A DNA stretch of 64,000 bases from JBBRSD01 sp038245725 (GTDB taxonomy: Bacteria; Actinomycetota; Coriobacteriia; Anaerosomatales; JAAXUF01): NCBI GenBank assembly GCA_038245725.1, contig JBBRSD010000002.1, positions 248,001-312,000 on the forward strand. The letters are read 5' to 3'. The notes below the pieces were generated by a model, which was given only the letters and a program-made list of their open reading frames with translations, made no database searches and had not been told where the DNA came from. Every line of letters begins with the position of its first letter. The first letter of the stretch is position 1. A program made the translations under genes and the position numbers. Below, piece by piece: positions 59,478 to 64,000 of the stretch.

Positions 59478-61763
59478 TCAGGCGCACTTGCTATAGCCGC
59501 AAGATCGACAAACCGAGCACCCGCTCTCGTGCTCGAGCGAGCCGCCGCATTCGGGACACGCGCCAGCGAGGTTGTCGAGGGAATCAGTGTGCTTGCTGAC
59601 TCCGCCATGAGCGACACCTGTCTCGACGTACTGAATCGCATGCTCCAAGACAATGCCGACACCGTCGGCACATGAGAGAACCTTGCCACCCTCGGCCCAT
59701 GAGGGAGACGGGCAACGGATGCCCCGGAGATGCTTGATGATGGCCTCCGGATCGACTCCTGCACGCAACGAAACCGAGATCAGACGCGAAAGGGCCTCGG
59801 ATTGAGACGACGCGCAGCCGCCCGACTTGCCCATCTGCGTGAAGACCTCGCACACGCCCTGCTCGTCCCAATTCACCGTGACGTACAGATTGCCGCATCC
59901 CGTCTGAATCTTCTCCGTGCGTCCCGTCGTCACCGATGGCCTCGGACGCGGCTCGATCTCTCCACGAGCGACCACGGCGATGTCGCCGGCGGACCCAGCC
60001 CTCGCCGACTTGCCAGTCGTAAGTACCTGACCTTCCTTGCTGCCATCGCGGTAGATCGTGACTCCCTTGACGCCGAGTTCGTAGGCAAGGTCGTACACGT
60101 ACCGCACGTCGTCCGCTGTTGCCTCATTGGCGAAGTTGACCGTCTTGGAGACCGCATTGTCCGTGTGCTTCTGGAATGCAGCCTGCATGCGCAAGTGCCA
60201 GTCAGGGAGGATGTCATGGGCTGTGACGAACGCTCGCTGCACGTCTTCAGGCACCTCGTCGATGCCATGGACAGACCCGTGGTCCGCGATAATCTGCATC
60301 AGCTCACGACTGTAGAACCCTCGTTTCACGGCGATCTCTTCGAACAGTGGGTTCACCTCGACGAGACGGTCGTTGTCCATGACCGTACGCACGTACGAGA
60401 CTGCGAAGAGCGGCTCGACTCCCGACGAACAGTTCGCGATGATTGAGAGCGTGCCGGTGGGCGCAATTGTGGTTACAGTCGCGTTTCGGATGAGCCCACC
60501 GTCCGGAGAGTCGTACACCGAGCCCTCGAAGTTCGGGAACGATCCTCGTTCCTCGGCCAAGTTGCGCGATGCTGACTTCGCTTCCGCATCAATGAAGCCC
60601 ATGACTTTCTCGCCCAGCGCGACGCCCTCATCGGAGTCGTATCCCAGCCCCATCTTGATGAGCATGTCGGCCCAGCCCATGACTCCAAGGCCTATCTTGC
60701 GATTGCCGCGCGCAAGTTCATCGATTGCAGGAAGAGGGTACTGGTTGACCTCGATGACATCATCGAGGAAACGCACGCCCTTGTGCACGACGTCTGCGAG
60801 CCGATCCCAGTCCACACTCGGACCGTTCTCTGTGGGAGCGACGAACTTCGAGAGATTCACCGATCCAAGGTTGCACGCCTCGTAAGGAAGCAATGGTTGT
60901 TCGCCGCACGGGTTCGTGGACTCGATCTCCCCCAGTTGGGGTGTGGGATTGTCGCGGTTGATCCGGTCGATGAAGATGATTCCGGGGTCACCGGTCGCCC
61001 AGGCCATCTCGACGATGAGATTGTAGACCTCACGGGCGTCGAGTTGCCCCGCGACGCCCTTAGTCCGCGGATTCATCAAGTCATACGAAGTCCCGGCCTT
61101 CACGGCCTCCATGAATCTCTCAGTAAGCGCTACGGATATGTTGAAGTTCGCAAAGTCACCGTCGGCTTTGCATCTGATGAAGCTGAGAATGTCAGGATGG
61201 TCGATCCGCAGCACACCCATGTTGGCGCCGCGTCGAGTGCCACCCTGCTTGACCGCCTCCGTGGCCTGATTGAATACACGCATGAAGGAGACAGGGCCGC
61301 TTGATACGCCCTGGGTCGAGCGCACCTGATCCCCCCCAGGCCGGAGCCGAGAGAAACTGAAGCCCGTACCACCGCCTGATTTGTGAATCAAGGCGGTGTC
61401 GCGCACGGCACCGAAGATCGACTCCATGGAGTCTTCGACCGGCAGCACAAAGCACGCGGACAGCTGCTGCAACTCACGACCGGCGTTCATGAGCGTAGGG
61501 GAGTTCGGCAGGAACTCAAGCGAGGTCATGAGGGAGTAGAAGTCCTGTGCAATCTCGGCTACGGAAGAATCGTCCGCCCCCCAAGCACGCTCCGCGGACG
61601 CAACGTTCCGCGCGACCCGAATGAACATGTCCGAAGGGTTCTCAGTGGGATTCCCGGCCTCGTCCTTGTTCAGGTACCGCTTCTGAAGCACCTTGAGCGA
61701 GTTTGGAGTCAGAATCTCATCAATGGCGCGCGAGTATCCAGTGGCGCCCTTGAGATCGGACAT
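59478..61763 (-). CDS. nrdJ: Adenosylcobalamin-dependent ribonucleotide reductase (class II)
   Basis: This 761-residue enzyme makes deoxynucleotides without oxygen. It has FLPNSPTLMNAGRELQQLSA with the first active-site Cys, the HKSGGGTGFSFSRLRP loop, the NPCGEQPLLPYEACNLGSVN motif, and a C-terminal zinc/redox tail (CPECGGSLEHESGCSVCRSC). No nrdA or nrdB is in the window. Its promoter carries two NrdR boxes. The frame is intact and full length. Confidence 0.96.
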   Translation of the reverse strand: MSDLKGATGYSRAIDEILTPNSLKVLQKRYLNKDEAGNPTENPSDMFIRVARNVASAERAWGADDSSVAEIAQDFYSLMTSLEFLPNSPTLMNAGRELQQLSACFVLPVEDSMESIFGAVRDTALIHKSGGGTGFSFSRLRPGGDQVRSTQGVSSGPVSFMRVFNQATEAVKQGGTRRGANMGVLRIDHPDILSFIRCKADGDFANFNISVALTERFMEAVKAGTSYDLMNPRTKGVAGQLDAREVYNLIVEMAWATGDPGIIFIDRINRDNPTPQLGEIESTNPCGEQPLLPYEACNLGSVNLSKFVAPTENGPSVDWDRLADVVHKGVRFLDDVIEVNQYPLPAIDELARGNRKIGLGVMGWADMLIKMGLGYDSDEGVALGEKVMGFIDAEAKSASRNLAEERGSFPNFEGSVYDSPDGGLIRNATVTTIAPTGTLSIIANCSSGVEPLFAVSYVRTVMDNDRLVEVNPLFEEIAVKRGFYSRELMQIIADHGSVHGIDEVPEDVQRAFVTAHDILPDWHLRMQAAFQKHTDNAVSKTVNFANEATADDVRYVYDLAYELGVKGVTIYRDGSKEGQVLTTGKSARAGSAGDIAVVARGEIEPRPRPSVTTGRTEKIQTGCGNLYVTVNWDEQGVCEVFTQMGKSGGCASSQSEALSRLISVSLRAGVDPEAIIKHLRGIRCPSPSWAEGGKVLSCADGVGIVLEHAIQYVETGVAHGGVSKHTDSLDNLAGACPECGGSLEHESGCSVCRSCGYSKCA

Positions 61764-61814
61764 GGTCTCCCCTCTCTTCCAGAACCGACCGTCCGAAGCA
61801 CGTGGACGGTGTAT

Positions 61815-61830
61815 ACACTACATATTGAGG
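61815..61830. promoter_or_regulatory. NrdR box 2 (promoter-proximal to nrdJ)
   Basis: ACACTACATATTGAGG on the plus strand resembles the NrdR consensus ACACTATATATAGTGT. It lies just after the expected transcription start, and its centre is 31 bp from box 1, i.e. three helical turns. Confidence 0.75.
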
Positions 61831-61837
61831 CTTGGCC

Positions 61838-61866
61838 ATCGTAGAACGGTATATATAGTGCGTCAA
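61838..61866 (-). promoter_or_regulatory. nrdJ promoter
   Basis: Minus strand: -35 TTGACG (61866-61861), 17-bp spacer, -10 TACGAT (61843-61838). NrdR box 1 fills most of the spacer, so a bound repressor would block polymerase. Confidence 0.7.
61846..61861. promoter_or_regulatory. NrdR box 1
   Basis: GCACTATATATACCGT on the minus strand matches the NrdR consensus at about 13 of 16 positions and sits between the -35 and -10 of nrdJ. Confidence 0.8.
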
Positions 61867-62044
61867 TTCGCCAACGACGAGCGGTACCGAGTTTCTGCCG
61901 TGCGGCCACACGGTCGGTTCGGGGCAGCGATACGACCGTCCGACGAGCGGTGTTGCATACTGAACGAGCGGGCATCACTGACGACCTTGCGTTCTCCCTG
62001 GACCAACGTCCGGAATCGTACCAGCAGGCTTCGCCGGGGAACGC

Positions 62045-62078
62045 GAACGCCGCCCCGGCAGGCGCCGGGGCGGCGTTC
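62045..62078 (-). terminator. Strong GC hairpin after the nifU-type gene
   Basis: GAACGCCGCCCCGGC and GCCGGGGCGGCGTTC form a perfect 15-bp stem around a 4-nt loop, 27 bp past the stop codon. There is no T-tract, as is common in high-GC genomes. Confidence 0.7.
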
Positions 62079-62104
62079 GATCACAGTCTGAGCTCGTTTA
62101 CCTG

Positions 62105-62329
62105 CTAGACGGGCTCCACGCGAACAACCTCAGGGATGTTCTCCTTGAGAACGCGTTCCACACCGTTGGCGAGGGTCAGCTGCGACATCGGGCAGCCCTT
62201 GCACGCGCCGACCAGCTGGACCTTCACAACACCGTCGTCGGTAACGTCAACCAACTCGACATCGCCACCATCTGCCTGCAGTGCCGGTCGTATCTGATCG
62301 AGCACTTCCTGAACACGAGCTTTGTCCAT
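62105..62329 (-). CDS. NifU C-terminal-domain Fe-S scaffold protein
   Basis: This 74-residue protein is a single NifU-like domain: VLDQIRPALQADGGDVELVD followed by the cluster-binding CKGCPMS motif. Such small Nfu proteins carry or transfer Fe-S clusters. The ATG follows GGAGGGTG. Its position after the rRNA operon is not functionally informative. Confidence 0.93.
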   Translation of the reverse strand: MDKARVQEVLDQIRPALQADGGDVELVDVTDDGVVKVQLVGACKGCPMSQLTLANGVERVLKENIPEVVRVEPV

Positions 62330-62470
62330 GTCACCCTCCTCAAACGGGGCTAGTCATCAAGCACATTGCGGCCTCAGACTGCTCACAGCCACAGCGAGAA
62401 CTGTACCACAATCCTTACCGATACAGTCACATTTCGCGAAGTGCCTGTCCGGAAATACAAAAGAGAGCCG

Positions 62471-62603
62471 TCGGATGTGCTCAGCAGTGTCCTACTCTCC
62501 CACGGCCTGACGCCGCAGTACCATCGGCGCTGGAGGACTTAACTACCGAGTTCGGAATGGGATCGGGTGTACCCCCTCCGCCATAACCACTGAGCACATC
62601 CGA
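62471..62603 (-). other. 14-bp processing stem around 5S rRNA
   Basis: TCGGATGTGCTCAG (62603-62590, minus strand) pairs perfectly with CTGAGCACATCCGA (62484-62471), enclosing the 5S RNA. It is a likely maturation substrate and may also act in termination, since CTCTCTTTTGT follows. Confidence 0.6.
62480..62597 (-). rRNA. rrf: 5S ribosomal RNA
   Basis: The minus strand contains the conserved 5S core, including CCCATTCCGAACTCGG and the 3' part GTGGGAGAGTAGG. The ends are set by the helix I pairing and are good to a few bases. The 14-bp flanking stem at 62471-62484 and 62590-62603 extends past the mature RNA. Confidence 0.93.
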
Positions 62604-62693
62604 CAGCTCTCGTCGGAATCTATTCTGTTTTCATGCATCACTCACAGTGCATCTGCACCCTGAATGCTGCATAGCGCGATCACTTCATGGAAT

Positions 62694-64000
<1,307 letters not shown>

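Larger units (their letters stand above)
61764..62104. other. 341-bp intergenic region between nrdJ and the nifU-type gene
   Basis: This is the only gap over 300 bp without a gene. It holds the nrdJ promoter with its two NrdR boxes near 61815-61866 and a strong GC hairpin at 62045-62078. The 170 bp between (61870-62040) show no clear feature. No cobalamin riboswitch is evident. Confidence 0.6.

Noticed and set aside
61764..62104. Cobalamin riboswitch before nrdJ
   Set aside because: No B12-box-like sequence is visible; NrdR boxes explain the control region.

Overview
This 64 kb window reads as a housekeeping chromosome segment from a high-GC, probably anaerobic Gram-positive bacterium. The best fit is Actinomycetota close to Coriobacteriia; this is inferred, since no 16S is present. 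The grounds are strong G/C bias at third codon positions, a B12-dependent class II ribonucleotide reductase, a superoxide reductase, a SigB/SigF-type sigma factor with an RsbW-like partner, and a Bacillus/actinobacterial gene order (ruvCAB - queA - tgt - yajC - secDF - recJ - relA - hisS - aspS - 6S RNA - rarA - alaS - ruvX - mltG). I see no insertion sequence, phage, CRISPR array or tRNA gene.

Layout, left to right. 1-7.3 kb (minus): a partial DUF4388 gene, a roadblock/LC7 gene, and a tightly overlapping set running from an ABC exporter through a TPR-like protein, YqeG and AroE to the PilB motor ATPase. 7.3-14.4 kb (minus): mltG, ruvX, alaS, a PerM-family permease, a sigma factor, its RsbW-like partner with an eroded ATP site, and a DUF948-like protein. 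14.5-19.8 kb (minus): rarA, a thioredoxin-like lipoprotein without CXXC, a candidate 6S RNA, aspS and hisS. 20-21.3 kb (plus): a diguanylate cyclase with a CxxCH haem-type motif. 21.3-25.3 kb (minus): an AcuC-like deacetylase, a metallo-beta-lactamase-fold hydrolase and rel. 25.4-28.2 kb: a large secreted NIDO/HYR/OmpL47/FN3 protein. 28.3-36.7 kb (minus): an unusual RecJ-HIRAN-RecQ-like helicase fusion, secF, secD, an HD-domain protein, yajC and tgt.

36.8-38.6 kb (plus): an ECF sigma factor and a zinc-finger anti-sigma factor. 38.6-43.9 kb: queA, a PHP phosphoesterase (plus), queH, a GDT1-type cation exporter, a cold-shock protein, a secreted hypothetical and folD. 44-46.6 kb: a cysteine hydrolase divergent from superoxide reductase, a PEBP-like lipoprotein and small hypotheticals. 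46.6-51.3 kb (minus): ruvB, ruvA, ruvC, yebC, pdxT and pdxS. 51.4-54.8 kb: a DUF3048 lipoprotein, a small plus-strand ORF, lgt, lemA and a zinc-ribbon-like protein. 54.9-57.4 kb (plus): azlC, azlD and a DUF1015 gene interrupted by an in-frame TAG. 57.4-61.8 kb (minus): a HhH-GPD glycosylase, two small ORFs, dcd and nrdJ with a well-formed NrdR-controlled promoter. 62.1 kb to the end (minus): a NifU-type scaffold gene, 5S rRNA and the 3' part of 23S rRNA; 16S should lie beyond the right edge.

Functional themes: translation and tRNA maturation (alaS, hisS, aspS, and tgt/queA/queH for queuosine); DNA repair and recombination (RecJ fusion, RuvABC, RuvX, RarA, glycosylase); protein export and lipoprotein maturation (SecDF-YajC, Lgt); stress and second messengers (Rel, GGDEF, SigB-type and ECF sigma factors, 6S RNA); nucleotide supply (NrdJ, Dcd). 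Many start/stop pairs overlap by ATGA, GTGA or TGATG, so translational coupling looks common. A few genes (tgt, the PHP gene, azlC) appear to be transcribed without a leader.
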